From: Calditrichota bacterium
GTDB taxonomy: Bacteria; Zhuqueibacterota; Zhuqueibacteria; Zhuqueibacterales; Geothermadaptataceae
NCBI GenBank assembly: GCA_008501765.1
Contig: QQUE01000018.1
Span: 62,001-126,000, forward strand
Length of the DNA: 64,000 nucleotides
Reading direction: 5' to 3'
The notes beneath the pieces are model-generated. The model was not told where the DNA came from, made no database searches, and saw only the letters and a program-made list of their open reading frames with translations. How positions within the stretch are numbered: position 1 is the stretch's first letter; every line of letters starts with the position of its first letter. Positions 44,829-53,759 of this stretch are shown here, piece by piece. Made by a program: the position numbers and the translations under genes.

Positions 44829-45569
44829 TCAATTTTTTGTCGTTTGAAGGATTGAGGTTTTCTTTTTAATAATTCGCACAACAAGATAAACGGCAACACT
44901 CACTCCAAAAAAGAATAACCAGCCCTGTCGCAGATACAAGCTATTATTTACCAGGCTGTCTTTGATTGCTTTTAATAAAGTTAAGGTCAGGGCAATTGCC
45001 CCGAACGTCGTATATTCCTGGCGGATAGCCTTTTTTAGCGCAAATTTTATTTCACTTTTCTTCCATTTCGATAACTTGGGAAAGATGGCCGGTGTATTTG
45101 TTGCCCAAAGTAAATAGGGGTAATTGAATTTTTTTCTCAAAAAGGCCTCCTCGGCAAACATAATTCTTTCATAGTACAACCAAAAGCAGACGACGCCGAT
45201 GATCAAAAGCCACACAACTTGTAGAAATAACAGACATGCAAAAAAGATAATAAAATTGCCGAGATAAAGCGGATGCCTGCCGATCGAATAAATACCGGTC
45301 GTATTGAGTGAGGTGGCGACTTGATTTCGCGTATTTCTGCCTGAGGTACCTTGTGCAGCCTGCCCGACGGTGATGATTCGAACAGCTAATCCCGTCGTTG
45401 CCAGGAATAGAGAAAGCAATTCGGTCATCTGCATGAGAATTGGACTTTTGAGCTGACTAATATCCCTGGCGGCCAATAAAATGAATCCGACAAATAGAAG
45501 CGGCATATAACTTCTATAAGTGAAAAGGAATTTGCCTGAGTTTTCAAATTGATCTTTTAACGTCATCAT
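44829..45569 (-). CDS. Isoprenylcysteine carboxyl methyltransferase (ICMT/PEMT)-like membrane protein
   Basis: The 246-residue protein has about six membrane segments and the family motif SIGRHPLYLGNF (residues about 97-108). It continues with the SAM-site region YYERIMFAEEAFLRKKFNYPYLLW, where the paired Glu residues are conserved. Such enzymes methylate phospholipids, isoprenoid carboxyls or other lipids in the membrane using SAM. It starts three bases after one PAP2 gene and ends 41 bases before another. That order suggests linked processing of a lipid or polyprenyl carrier; the substrate is unknown. Confidence 0.83.
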   Translation of the reverse strand: MMTLKDQFENSGKFLFTYRSYMPLLFVGFILLAARDISQLKSPILMQMTELLSLFLATTGLAVRIITVGQAAQGTSGRNTRNQVATSLNTTGIYSIGRHPLYLGNFIIFFACLLFLQVVWLLIIGVVCFWLYYERIMFAEEAFLRKKFNYPYLLWATNTPAIFPKLSKWKKSEIKFALKKAIRQEYTTFGAIALTLTLLKAIKDSLVNNSLYLRQGWLFFFGVSVAVYLVVRIIKKKTSILQTTKN

Positions 45570-45572
45570 TAT

Positions 45573-46238
45573 TTACCAGTTTAACTTCAGGTTTAGCCCC
45601 AGATTTTTATCCAAATAAACTGGACTTATTTTCGCTTTTTCATGCAATTGCAGGGCTCCCCAGTGTGGCAGCAGCAATCCGAGACCGGCACCGCGGAAAA
45701 CATCGCCGTTGTGATGTTTTTTGCTTTTGATACGACTCCAGCCAACGAAACCAGCAGCGAGAAATGCCGGGATACCAAATTTTTGACCATAGCGTTTCAT
45801 CAAAAATGTCGCCCCGAAAGTTGCTGCCGACGTATGGCCCGAAATAAAAGAGTAGGAATCGCTGCCATCCGGGCGAATGACAGGGATGCCTATTTTGCCG
45901 ACGTATGTGAGAAAAATAGTTGAGGCGAAAGTTTGCAAAAATTGGGCTCGACCATCGCTGTCATCGAAAACAAAGGTCGCGCCGAATGCGGCCACTGGCA
46001 GGGCGATTTGCAGGTAATCTCCGGTTTTGGCACTAGTTTTCCCGGTCTGGGCAAGCGTTGGCTGCACGTGCGTTGTAAGAAAAAATGCCAAAATGCACTT
46101 GAGATAAAATGTGCTTCCGCATTTGAATACTTTCACGTTGTTCTGTTGGTTTGTTTTTTTAGAATCCACTGGTGGAATTTTCCTTTCAGTTGTATTTTTT
46201 CTATCGAGCGCATAACCGGTTAAACCGGGGTGCATCAC
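45573..46238 (-). CDS. Divergent PAP2-family phosphatase
   Basis: The frame is 221 residues from GTG 46238 (next codon ATG). The PAP2 motifs are complete though the protein is short: Lys115...Arg122-Pro123, SGHT with His135, and Arg169...His175...Asp179 (SRIKSKKHHNGD). A hydrophobic signal-like segment occurs only at residues 47-64, so the true start is probably one of the internal GTG codons (near Val24 or Val35). The GTG at Val24 has AAGGA 11 bases before it. A strong hairpin lies right upstream of the annotated start. It ends in a beta-strand-like tail (GLNLKLNW) that resembles an outer-membrane signature. Confidence 0.8.
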   Translation of the reverse strand: MMHPGLTGYALDRKNTTERKIPPVDSKKTNQQNNVKVFKCGSTFYLKCILAFFLTTHVQPTLAQTGKTSAKTGDYLQIALPVAAFGATFVFDDSDGRAQFLQTFASTIFLTYVGKIGIPVIRPDGSDSYSFISGHTSAATFGATFLMKRYGQKFGIPAFLAAGFVGWSRIKSKKHHNGDVFRGAGLGLLLPHWGALQLHEKAKISPVYLDKNLGLNLKLNW

Positions 46239-46245
46239 TCCCGGG

Positions 46246-46277
46246 ATCTCACCCTGCCGGGTAGAGGCAGGGGAGAT
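46246..46277. repeat. GC-rich hairpin upstream of the PAP2 gene
   Basis: ATCTCACCCTGCC pairs with GGCAGGGGAGAT with one bulge and a seven-base loop, between the beta-barrel gene stop (46314) and the PAP2 start. It may be a REP-like element or an intercistronic hairpin. No U-tract follows on the minus strand. Confidence 0.45.
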
Positions 46278-46313
46278 TCCAGGGGGAGAGGAGAGTGATG
46301 ATTTTTTCTATAT

Positions 46314-47201
46314 TCAGAGCCTGAAAAGCAATCCAAACTCCGGGGCGTAATCCGTCGCTTTTGAACTGACTCCAAAAGCATTATTGATTCGCAAAAACAT
46401 TTTTGAGGTTAGTTTAAATTGTAGGTCCGTGATTAAATCAACTTCAGTTTGCAGCCCTTCAACACCGAGATAGAGCTGAAAGTTGTCTGATATTCGCTTG
46501 AGATATTCGACCGCATACTCACTCAAATCCGTCTTTTTTTCGCCGGCATCATATTCCACCGCTGCGCGAAAAATCATTGTTCCCCAGGCAAAACCTTTGA
46601 TCAGTCCTTGTCCCAGTTTGAACTCCCAATTCTGAGTCCCAATCAATTTTTTATCCTGTTGCAAAGGGAAAACGGTTTCGTAATAACTAAAAATTTCTGG
46701 TCGTTTGGCGGTTTCTCGCGACCAGCGCCAGCGAATCTGTCCTTCGACGTCGCCTAAACCGGATTCGCGGATTTGCTCGGGCATGTCCGAATCATCTCTT
46801 TTTGATTTATATTGCGTTGCCGAGATAGCAGCCATCTCAAATTCAACAGCAAGGCGGTCTGTAATTCCCCAGGCGAAAAACAGCAGAGCTTCGTTGGCGC
46901 GGTATCTTGCACTAAAATCTTTTGTACCTGAATAGCCAAATTCACTGGGGGTGTATTCCGCATCCTGATCGTAGTAATATTCGTAAAATGGATAAAAAAT
47001 GAATTCTCCTTTTTGGATGAAATTGCCGAAAATGGACGTTGGCAGACCCTGACCACGATCTTGCAGGAAGAACGGTCTTTTATCCTGTGAATAAATGCAA
47101 CTGGTCGTAAGCAGGAAAAAACTAATTATCCGAATGATTGTTCTTGTGAATTTTCCGCAGCCTTTTCCTGTCGTTGTTTTGGATTGGTTCATATTATTCA
47201 T
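46314..47201 (-). CDS. Exported beta-barrel-type protein of unknown function
   Basis: The 295-residue protein has a late signal sequence (TIIRIISFFLLTTSCIYSQ, about 20-38) after a polar leader. The mature part has alternating strands: GEFIFYPFYEYYYD, RYRANEALLFFAWGITDRLAVEFEM and GDVEGQIRWRWS. It ends with FGLLFRL, whose aromatic/hydrophobic close suits an outer-membrane barrel. It resembles transporter-like proteins of the phenol meta-pathway type only in general style. Its ATG overlaps the PepSY lipoprotein gene by eight bases (GGATGAATAA), so the two are translationally coupled. Confidence 0.78.
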   Translation of the reverse strand: MNNMNQSKTTTGKGCGKFTRTIIRIISFFLLTTSCIYSQDKRPFFLQDRGQGLPTSIFGNFIQKGEFIFYPFYEYYYDQDAEYTPSEFGYSGTKDFSARYRANEALLFFAWGITDRLAVEFEMAAISATQYKSKRDDSDMPEQIRESGLGDVEGQIRWRWSRETAKRPEIFSYYETVFPLQQDKKLIGTQNWEFKLGQGLIKGFAWGTMIFRAAVEYDAGEKKTDLSEYAVEYLKRISDNFQLYLGVEGLQTEVDLITDLQFKLTSKMFLRINNAFGVSSKATDYAPEFGLLFRL

Positions 47202-47691
47202 CCGGATCGATTTTCTCTTTTTTAATCACCGATCCTGCAGGAGAAAGCTTAATTTCCCAGTGCTGGCTTTGATTTTTATCCAACCCTTTTACCTCGAAAA
47301 AGTGTTTTTCATTTTCATCCACTTTCTCTGCGGTGTTAATTTTAAATCCCGGAATTTCATTTTCTAAAGCCTTTTTGATGTTCTCCGGAAGTTGAGATGG
47401 ATCAACCATTTCTTCAATTGCGTAGACGGTGCCATCGGGTTGATAGACTGCATCGATTTTCCGACCTTCAAATTCAAATGAAATTTCATAATATTTATGG
47501 TTGTCCTTAATTTCTTCAGCGTATTCAAACACAATGGCTGTGGGATAGGTTTTGTTGAAAACATATAAAACCACTTTTGGCATATCTTTTTCGTTGATCA
47601 CACGTTCCTGATCGGCAGGATTGCAGGCGAGAAAAATAAAGGCCAACAAAATCGAGCAGAACACGGATAAATTAACCGGTTTCATTTTCAT
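47194..47691 (-). CDS. PepSY-like lipoprotein
   Basis: The 165-residue protein has a lipoprotein signal (lipobox AFIFLAC; Cys23 from the first Met). Two PepSY-like units follow: KVVLYVFNKTYPTAIVFEYAEE...YYEISFEFEGRKIDAVYQPDG and NIKKALENEIPGFKINTAEK...HFFEVKG. Such small domains bind or inhibit periplasmic partners, and no enzyme activity is expected. The second ATG (47685) has better spacing to AAAGGA and may be the real start. It leads the run PepSY, barrel, PAP2, ICMT, PAP2. Confidence 0.82.
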   Translation of the reverse strand: MKMKPVNLSVFCSILLAFIFLACNPADQERVINEKDMPKVVLYVFNKTYPTAIVFEYAEEIKDNHKYYEISFEFEGRKIDAVYQPDGTVYAIEEMVDPSQLPENIKKALENEIPGFKINTAEKVDENEKHFFEVKGLDKNQSQHWEIKLSPAGSVIKKEKIDPDE

Positions 47692-48048
47692 TCCTTTAGT
47701 TTTGAAATAGTCCGAAAGTATTTCCGGATTAAAAACATCTTCTATTTTTCGCTCTGGCTTTCAACAGAACGATCCCGGAATATTCAAATATCATTCCAGT
47801 AATTTTTTCAACATGAAAAAGCAGGGCAAGTTTACTTTGGGATATAAATTGAGTATGCAATTTATGAGATAGCAGGAGAAGTGTCAGTTTCTTGACAGGC
47901 ATGGGTGCATCATAATTTGCCTAACTCATTGTTTTCTTTAACTTCGAAGAATTGACAAATAATTAGGATAGGCCGTTAAAATTTTGACAGCAAAAATCAA
48001 TAAGTGCTGAATCGGTTCTGCCAGGCTGGAACAATCCACTTTGAATCG
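47692..48048. other. 357-base intergenic region with a TGTCA/TGACA inverted repeat
   Basis: Between the barrel gene of the kinase operon and the PepSY lipoprotein gene. No gene is seen. TGTCAGTTTCTTGACA at 47882-47897 is a perfect inverted repeat with a six-base spacer, possibly an operator about 190 bases before the PepSY start. No convincing sigma-54 (GG-N10-GC) site was found on the minus strand. Confidence 0.4.
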
Positions 48049-49152
48049 TCAAAACTGAGCTGAGATTCCAGCTGCAATCGTATTCATTTGGTAGGTGAAC
48101 AAGCGCAGGTTTGTATCGTTGTCCTCATAAATATGTTGTAATTCGAAGGTGAATTTCGAACCCAATTTAACCTTAAAAGTATGGGATAAAAACAATAATT
48201 GGTCGTCTCTTTTAGGGCCGTCCGGCCGGATCGGCCAAAACTTGAATTCCTTATTGTAAATATTGTAGAACAACAACAACGAAAAACGAGGGGTAAGTTT
48301 CACCAATGAGGATAATGAAAACTGATTTTTAATGTAGCCAAAATCCGAGTCTTCAGCCAATAAATCATCATAGCTCTCATCGTTAATTCGTTGCCCTGTT
48401 TGTTCATTTTCGATTTCAGCCGGGAAATCATTTTCAAAACGATAGGCGAAAGTGGCAAATAAATTGCGGTTAAATATTTTGTCGAGCCGTGAAATAAATA
48501 TATACCGGTGCCCGTCAAGTTCGAGATTTAAATCAGCGGCCCTGCTGCCGGGATAGAGGTTGCCCTCGTGTTTGTTGTATTCCGTGTGCAGGCCGAGATT
48601 GGCTGATTTTGTCATCTGAATATTCAGCTTTGCGTAATAACGGCTACTTTTGTACTGTTGATAATCTGAGGCATCAAAATAATCTTTAGACCAGTTTTGG
48701 ATGCCAATATAAGCCCGGTTTTGTGGATTAATCGCGATGTTTAAATAGATATTGGCAATATTCCGAATATAGGAAAAATCCTCCGTCGATGAAAACCGTG
48801 CCCGCAGTTCATTGGAGACATGAAAGTGAATTTTCTCCGTCATGCTCTGCTGGAACTTTAGATTCCCCAAATGATCGTGGCGGCTGAATTTCTGGAACTC
48901 GTCATAACGATGATGCCTGAGCTCGTAAAACAAGTCCAACCGCGATTTTTTAAATAATTTTCTTTTGTTTTCGAGGCTGAAATAAAGATTGGTTCGATAA
49001 TCATCAATTTTTGTGGAATCACGCAATCGCAGAATATTGTTGCGGTATTCCTGCGATACTTTACCGAAAATCATGGTCGTCGACTTCTCCTGCGCAAAAC
49101 TACCAAGTGGGATGCAAATCAGGGCGATTAATTTAAATATTTTCCTGGTCAT
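48049..49152 (-). CDS. Predicted outer-membrane beta-barrel protein
   Basis: The ATG at 49152 has GCAGGA seven bases upstream; the frame could extend to 49167. The 367-residue product has a signal peptide ending GSFAQ. It then shows about 14-16 amphipathic strands such as TNLYFSLENKRKLFKK, RAYIGIQNWSKDYFD and KVKLGSKFTFELQHIYED. It closes with AAGISAQF, a terminal Phe as in BamA-inserted barrels. No family is recognised. It is the last gene of the operon kinase, sigma-54 activator, coiled-coil protein, barrel, and starts 18 bases after the coiled-coil gene stop. Confidence 0.8.
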   Translation of the reverse strand: MTRKIFKLIALICIPLGSFAQEKSTTMIFGKVSQEYRNNILRLRDSTKIDDYRTNLYFSLENKRKLFKKSRLDLFYELRHHRYDEFQKFSRHDHLGNLKFQQSMTEKIHFHVSNELRARFSSTEDFSYIRNIANIYLNIAINPQNRAYIGIQNWSKDYFDASDYQQYKSSRYYAKLNIQMTKSANLGLHTEYNKHEGNLYPGSRAADLNLELDGHRYIFISRLDKIFNRNLFATFAYRFENDFPAEIENEQTGQRINDESYDDLLAEDSDFGYIKNQFSLSSLVKLTPRFSLLLFYNIYNKEFKFWPIRPDGPKRDDQLLFLSHTFKVKLGSKFTFELQHIYEDNDTNLRLFTYQMNTIAAGISAQF

Positions 49153-49170
49153 CGATGTATCCTGCAATTA

Positions 49171-50064
49171 TTAATAATTTTCGAGTTTTTTCTTCCACGC
49201 TTGCGTAAAACGGCTGATCTTCTCATATAAATTGACAGAATTGAGCTTGTTCTCCGAAATCTGGCTTTTAATAATTTGAATTTCCCGCGCAAAGTTTTCT
49301 GACTGATCTTTCAGCTCTTCTAAGCGGTCGCGGTCAAAAATACCCTGCTCATCTTCCAAAGTACGGCTGAGATCGAGATAAAATACCAGCATCTCATTCT
49401 GCATTTTCTTGTCTTTTTCCAGCTCCCGCAGCCGCTCCTCATCCTGTAAAATTACCCGTTCCAACCTGGCTGCTTTATCTTTTAACAGTGTCGTTTTCAT
49501 CATGATTCTTTGCGGGGAATCGTTCGCTTCAATGGTGATATTTTGCCATTCACTGACATTAATTTTAATTGAATTTAACCGGCTGAAATAGCCCGACTTT
49601 TCCTTGCTCAGTCTTTGACTTGAATTTAGTGCGGCCTGATTTGGTGTTTTTGAATTGCTGGAACTCAAAAGACTTCGAATTTCAGTATCGAGAGTGGCTA
49701 TCATTTGTTTGTATAATTCCTGCAGATTGACCTTTATTTGGTTCACCCGTGCATCAAGAATTGAAATTTTATCTGCCAGCTCCCGCGATTTTTTCAAAGC
49801 GGCATTTAGCCTGAATTCCAACAGTGGTTGGCGCTGTTTTCCCAGTTCAATTTTGTATTCATTTATCTGCCCGTTAACTTCGCTAAATTTCAGCATCTGC
49901 GTCGAGCGAACCTGCTGCACAGAATCCAGAGACGCCTGCTGTCGCACAATTGCGATGCGCAAGCTATCCAGCGATTTGTTGACCGGATTGCCAAAAACGC
50001 ATTGCGCAAGCACAAACCAGGCGGAAAATGCAAAGAGGAGTTTCAGTTTATTCTGGAATTTCAT
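49171..50064 (-). CDS. Exported coiled-coil protein
   Basis: The 297-residue protein has a signal peptide (LLFAFSAWFVLAQCVFG). Almost all of the rest is heptad-rich helix, for example LDSLRIAIVRQQASLDSVQQ and LERVILQDEERLRELEKD. It has no enzymatic motif. Its ATG overlaps the stop of the sigma-54 activator by four bases (ATGA). Long periplasmic coiled coils next to a barrel protein can form envelope-spanning or adaptor structures. That is an idea from layout only. Confidence 0.8.
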   Translation of the reverse strand: MKFQNKLKLLFAFSAWFVLAQCVFGNPVNKSLDSLRIAIVRQQASLDSVQQVRSTQMLKFSEVNGQINEYKIELGKQRQPLLEFRLNAALKKSRELADKISILDARVNQIKVNLQELYKQMIATLDTEIRSLLSSSNSKTPNQAALNSSQRLSKEKSGYFSRLNSIKINVSEWQNITIEANDSPQRIMMKTTLLKDKAARLERVILQDEERLRELEKDKKMQNEMLVFYLDLSRTLEDEQGIFDRDRLEELKDQSENFAREIQIIKSQISENKLNSVNLYEKISRFTQAWKKKLENY

Positions 50065-51446
50065 TCAAATTTATACCTTAAAAAATCATATTTTTCCATT
50101 TTATAACGGAGGGTGGTTCTTTTAATATTGAGTTTTTCAGCAGCTTTTGAAATGTTTCCTTTGGTTTCCAGTAAGGCTTTAAAAATAAGTTTTTTCTCGT
50201 GTTCTTCCATGTTTTTGGTGAAATTTTCTTCGGTATGTTCTCCATCACCAATTTCGTCTTTCAGCCTGAAAATATGCTCCGGCAGGTCGTCGGTATCAAT
50301 TAAATTGTGTTGTGTTAAAACGATCGCCCGCTCGATGACATTTTCCAGTTCCCTGATATTGCCTGGCCAGGAATAATTCAGCAAACATTTGGTTACTTGC
50401 GGGGCGATGCCGTCAATTTTTTTTCCGGTTTCGCTGACGTATTTTTTGATAAAATGATCAATCAAATAGGGGATGTCCCCGGTGCGTTCCCGCAAAGGCG
50501 GTAAGTGAATACTGACAACATTCAGACGATAATAAAGGTCCTCGCGAAAGGCCTTTTTCTGAATTTGATCTGCGAGATCGAGATTCGTCGCTGTGATGAT
50601 GCGGGCTTTCATTTGCAGGTTTTCGGTTCCGCCGACTCGTTCAAATTCTTTCTCCTGCAGAACACGCAGAAGTTTCACCTGCAGCGCCGGAGCGATTTCA
50701 CCGATCTCATCTAAAAAAATTGTGCCGGATGCGGCGATTTCAAAACGTCCCGGTTTGCGTTTTATGGCGTTGGTGAAGGCGCCTTTCTCATGACCGAAAA
50801 GCTCACTTTCGAGCAGGTTTTCCGCCAATGCGGCGCAATTGACTTTGATGAACGGTTTTTCTTTTCGTGGACTGTTATTGTGAATTGCACGGGCGATCAA
50901 TTCTTTTCCAGTGCCACTTTCGCCAAGAATCAGGACCGGGGAAATGGCATCGGCCACCCGTTTAACCAGGCTGTATACTTCCTGCATCACCGGACTTTGA
51001 CCGACGATTTCGGAAAAATGTTGATGCACTTCTTCACGCAGGTATCTATTTTCAAGCTGCAATTCCTGATTATTTAAAGTTAATGTGCGCTGATTCAGCG
51101 CTTTTTCAAGTTTAACTTCGAGTTCATCCATCGAAACGGGTTTGGTCAAATAATCCAGCGCACCCCATTTCATCGCATCGACGGCATTTTGCACGGTGCC
51201 AAAAGCAGTCATAACGATCACCGGAACGTGGGCGTCAATTTCCCGCACTTGTTTGAGCAAATCAAGACCGGATTTTTTTGGCAATTTCATGTCGGTGATG
51301 ATGACGTCTATTGCAGAATTTTTAAACAATTTAAACGCATCTTCCGCATTGGCAGCAATAAGGGGCTGATGTTTTTGTCCGGCAACGATTTGTGCGACGG
51401 CATCTGTTGTGCTTTGGAGATCGTCGACAATGAGAATTTTAGCCAT
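50061..51446 (-). CDS. NtrC-family sigma-54-dependent response regulator with GAFTNA loop
   Basis: The 461-residue protein has a receiver (phospho-acceptor Asp52 in IITDMKLPKKSG), an AAA+ domain with Walker A GESGTGKE (from Gly175), Walker B TIFLDEIGE, and the sigma-54 contact loop at 222-227. That loop reads GAFTNA rather than the usual GAFTGA. A Fis-type helix-turn-helix ends the protein (NISKAAEKLNIKRTTLRYKM). It should activate sigma-54 promoters when phosphorylated by the kinase whose gene ends three bases upstream. It overlaps the next gene by four bases. Confidence 0.93.
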   Translation of the reverse strand: MAKILIVDDLQSTTDAVAQIVAGQKHQPLIAANAEDAFKLFKNSAIDVIITDMKLPKKSGLDLLKQVREIDAHVPVIVMTAFGTVQNAVDAMKWGALDYLTKPVSMDELEVKLEKALNQRTLTLNNQELQLENRYLREEVHQHFSEIVGQSPVMQEVYSLVKRVADAISPVLILGESGTGKELIARAIHNNSPRKEKPFIKVNCAALAENLLESELFGHEKGAFTNAIKRKPGRFEIAASGTIFLDEIGEIAPALQVKLLRVLQEKEFERVGGTENLQMKARIITATNLDLADQIQKKAFREDLYYRLNVVSIHLPPLRERTGDIPYLIDHFIKKYVSETGKKIDGIAPQVTKCLLNYSWPGNIRELENVIERAIVLTQHNLIDTDDLPEHIFRLKDEIGDGEHTEENFTKNMEEHEKKLIFKALLETKGNISKAAEKLNIKRTTLRYKMEKYDFLRYKFE

Positions 51447-51449
51447 ATT

Positions 51450-53321
51450 TTAAGCGTGCTCCATTGGCAATTTCACGGTTATTCGTGTACCTTTATTAAT
51501 TCTACTCTCAACAAAAATGGTGCCGTGATGGGCTTCAATGATATTTTTGACAATTGATAATCCAAGGCCGGTTCCCTGACTGCGCGTGGAAAAAAACGGA
51601 TTGAAGATTTTTTCACGATGCGAGGCAGCAATGCCACTACCGGTGTCAGTAATTTCGATTCCGAGTACCTTTTCATTTGTAAATTCGAGGGCGGACAATG
51701 TAAGTTTGCCATTGTCATTCATCGCTTGAATAGCGTTGAGAATAATATTGAGCATGGCCTGTTTCAATTGGCCGAAATCAGCAGATAAAGCGAGTTTGTC
51801 CTTGCCCAGGTTCATTCTCACTGCAATATTTTTTTCCTTGAGTGCCCCGGTCGCCAGAAAGAGTGCTTCCTGCAAAATATCACTAATCAGGACACGGCGT
51901 AATTCTAATTCCGGCTGTCGGGCGAATTTTAAAAAATTGGTAACGATAGCGTTGAGTGATTTAATTTCACTCTGAATTTTATCGATATTCTCATCTGGTG
52001 TGCTGTCCTCTTTTAATTGTCTTTTTAGAAGGCCCATGTAAAGTTCGATAGAATTCAGCGGGTTGCGGATTTCATGGGCAACGGCTGCCGAGAGCTCACC
52101 AAGATAGGCGAGACGCTCCTTCTCAATAATTTGGTTTTGCAGGTTTTTCACCACTGTCAGATCTGTCAAAACGATATTATAGCCAATCTTTTCATCATTT
52201 GCCGTGAGCAAATGTGAAAATTGAATGCCGACCGTTTTTGATGAATCCCGGAAATGAAGCTGATTTTCCATGTAAGAAAGGGCTTCTTTTTTTTCCAGAA
52301 GTCGTGATAATATCTTATTAAACGGGTGCAGTTCAGTGATGATATCTTGCCACTTTTTCCCTGTTTTATTAGCGTGATTTAAATTGAGAATTTTCTCGGT
52401 TTCGGGGTTGAAAACCGTAATCCTGCCTTGCAAATCGATGGTTAAAATACCGTTGGTAATACTCTGCAAAATATAATCGTTATACGATTGAATCGAGTCG
52501 GCCTTGGCTTCGGCAACGAAGCGCAGTTCCTGCAATTTTTCCTGCTGCGTCCGGATATTTTCCTGCATCGAATTAAATACAATTCCCAGGTAGCCAATTT
52601 CATCCCGGCTCTTGATTTTTACAGCCCGGCTTAAATCACCCTGACTCATTTTTTCCGAGGCAGCCACCAGCTTTGTAATTGGGTTCACAATGGATTTTGC
52701 CAGAAAAAAGCTGATGAAAATTGCAAAAAACAGGCTGATTGTATTTATAAAAAGAATGGAGTTTTTAATGTTATCGAGCACCTGCAAAAATTCCGGACTG
52801 GCGTCAACACAACAAATTGCGCTGACAATCCCATCTCTGGTTTTAAGCGGCGCAAAGGCTGATTTATAATATATGCCGTCACTGCCGCGGTAAAGCACCG
52901 AAAACCGGGATTGGCCATTTAAAGTCGCGTTCAATTCCAAAATGTGGCTCTGTAAATAAAGTACCGGAGCGGATATTGACGTTTGCCCTTGAGAATCGAC
53001 AATCATTTTAAATTCGGAATCGATGATGTAGCTGCGTTTCAGGTTGAAATCGTGCTGCAGGTTTTGCAGATTTTTTTGCACGGCGCCGTAGAATTCTCCG
53101 GCTTCATCACCGGGCTGCAAATAATCCAGTAAATCAGGCTCGATGGAGCCAGCGGCAAATTGCGCAATGCTGATGAGTTTTTTGCCCAATTCCTCATCCA
53201 GATAATGATTGGCGCTAAAGTAGAGGAACCAGCCCACCGAGTTGATGATTAAAACGACGAGTAAAACGATATAAATTGTTATTTTATATTGAAGCCGGTT
53301 TTTCGGGCGCAGATTCTCCAT
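51450..53321 (-). CDS. Membrane sensor histidine kinase (Cache-like, HAMP, PAS, HisKA)
   Basis: The ATG at 53321 is chosen; the longer frame begins with TTG at 53372. The 623-residue kinase has a span near 13-35, a periplasmic sensor of about 150 residues (SIEPDLLDYLQPGD...YIIDSEFKMIVDSQGQ, Cache-like), a second span near 190-210 and HAMP (SIVNPITKLVAASEKMSQG). PAS follows (GILTIDLQGRITVFNPETEK), then the dimerisation domain with His416 in AAVAHEIRNPLN. The HATPase domain is complete (NIILNAIQAMND, DTGSGIA, GTGLGLSIV). It is the NtrB/AtoS type that feeds NtrC-class regulators, and it heads the four-gene operon. Confidence 0.92.
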   Translation of the reverse strand: MENLRPKNRLQYKITIYIVLLVVLIINSVGWFLYFSANHYLDEELGKKLISIAQFAAGSIEPDLLDYLQPGDEAGEFYGAVQKNLQNLQHDFNLKRSYIIDSEFKMIVDSQGQTSISAPVLYLQSHILELNATLNGQSRFSVLYRGSDGIYYKSAFAPLKTRDGIVSAICCVDASPEFLQVLDNIKNSILFINTISLFFAIFISFFLAKSIVNPITKLVAASEKMSQGDLSRAVKIKSRDEIGYLGIVFNSMQENIRTQQEKLQELRFVAEAKADSIQSYNDYILQSITNGILTIDLQGRITVFNPETEKILNLNHANKTGKKWQDIITELHPFNKILSRLLEKKEALSYMENQLHFRDSSKTVGIQFSHLLTANDEKIGYNIVLTDLTVVKNLQNQIIEKERLAYLGELSAAVAHEIRNPLNSIELYMGLLKRQLKEDSTPDENIDKIQSEIKSLNAIVTNFLKFARQPELELRRVLISDILQEALFLATGALKEKNIAVRMNLGKDKLALSADFGQLKQAMLNIILNAIQAMNDNGKLTLSALEFTNEKVLGIEITDTGSGIAASHREKIFNPFFSTRSQGTGLGLSIVKNIIEAHHGTIFVESRINKGTRITVKLPMEHA

Positions 53322-53506
53322 GGTGTTCAATTTATGCAAATATCGTACTTTCGCAAGAATAATTACTGGCAAATGTGAATAAATATCAGCATATTTTTTT
53401 TGAAAACAATGAGATTAACGCGATAGAATGAACTCGAAATACGCCGTAAATTTAGCAAACGACGAGCCCGGAAATCAACGATCAAAAGTGCATTGAATAA
53501 TATTAA

Positions 53507-53724
53507 ATTACCCGTTGTGCAAAATTAAAGAAATTCACTGGGTACTTATCAACTTAGCCTCATTTGTCACCCCGGTTTGCGTTTTTTGCAATACCGGGGT
53601 CGCGTTCTGAGTTTGAGCAGAATTTCCGGAGATCCCGGTATTTCACGCTTTGAAAACCGGGATGACTCACAGATTAAATTGGCATCTTTAAGTACGAACG
53701 TTCAGTTTTGCACAATGGATTAAA
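53507..53724. repeat. Family B inverted-repeat element B3
   Basis: Ends TACCCGTTGTGCAAAATTAA and AGTTTTGCACAATGGATTAA flank about 218 bases. The core contains GTCACCCCGG...GCAATACCGGGGTC and GATCCCGGTATTTCACGC...AAACCGGGATGAC. It occupies the gap between the divergent kinase operon and the purine permease gene. Confidence 0.75.
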
Positions 53725-53759
53725 TCAGATTCATTAGGAAATTAAAAAAGGAGAATGCC

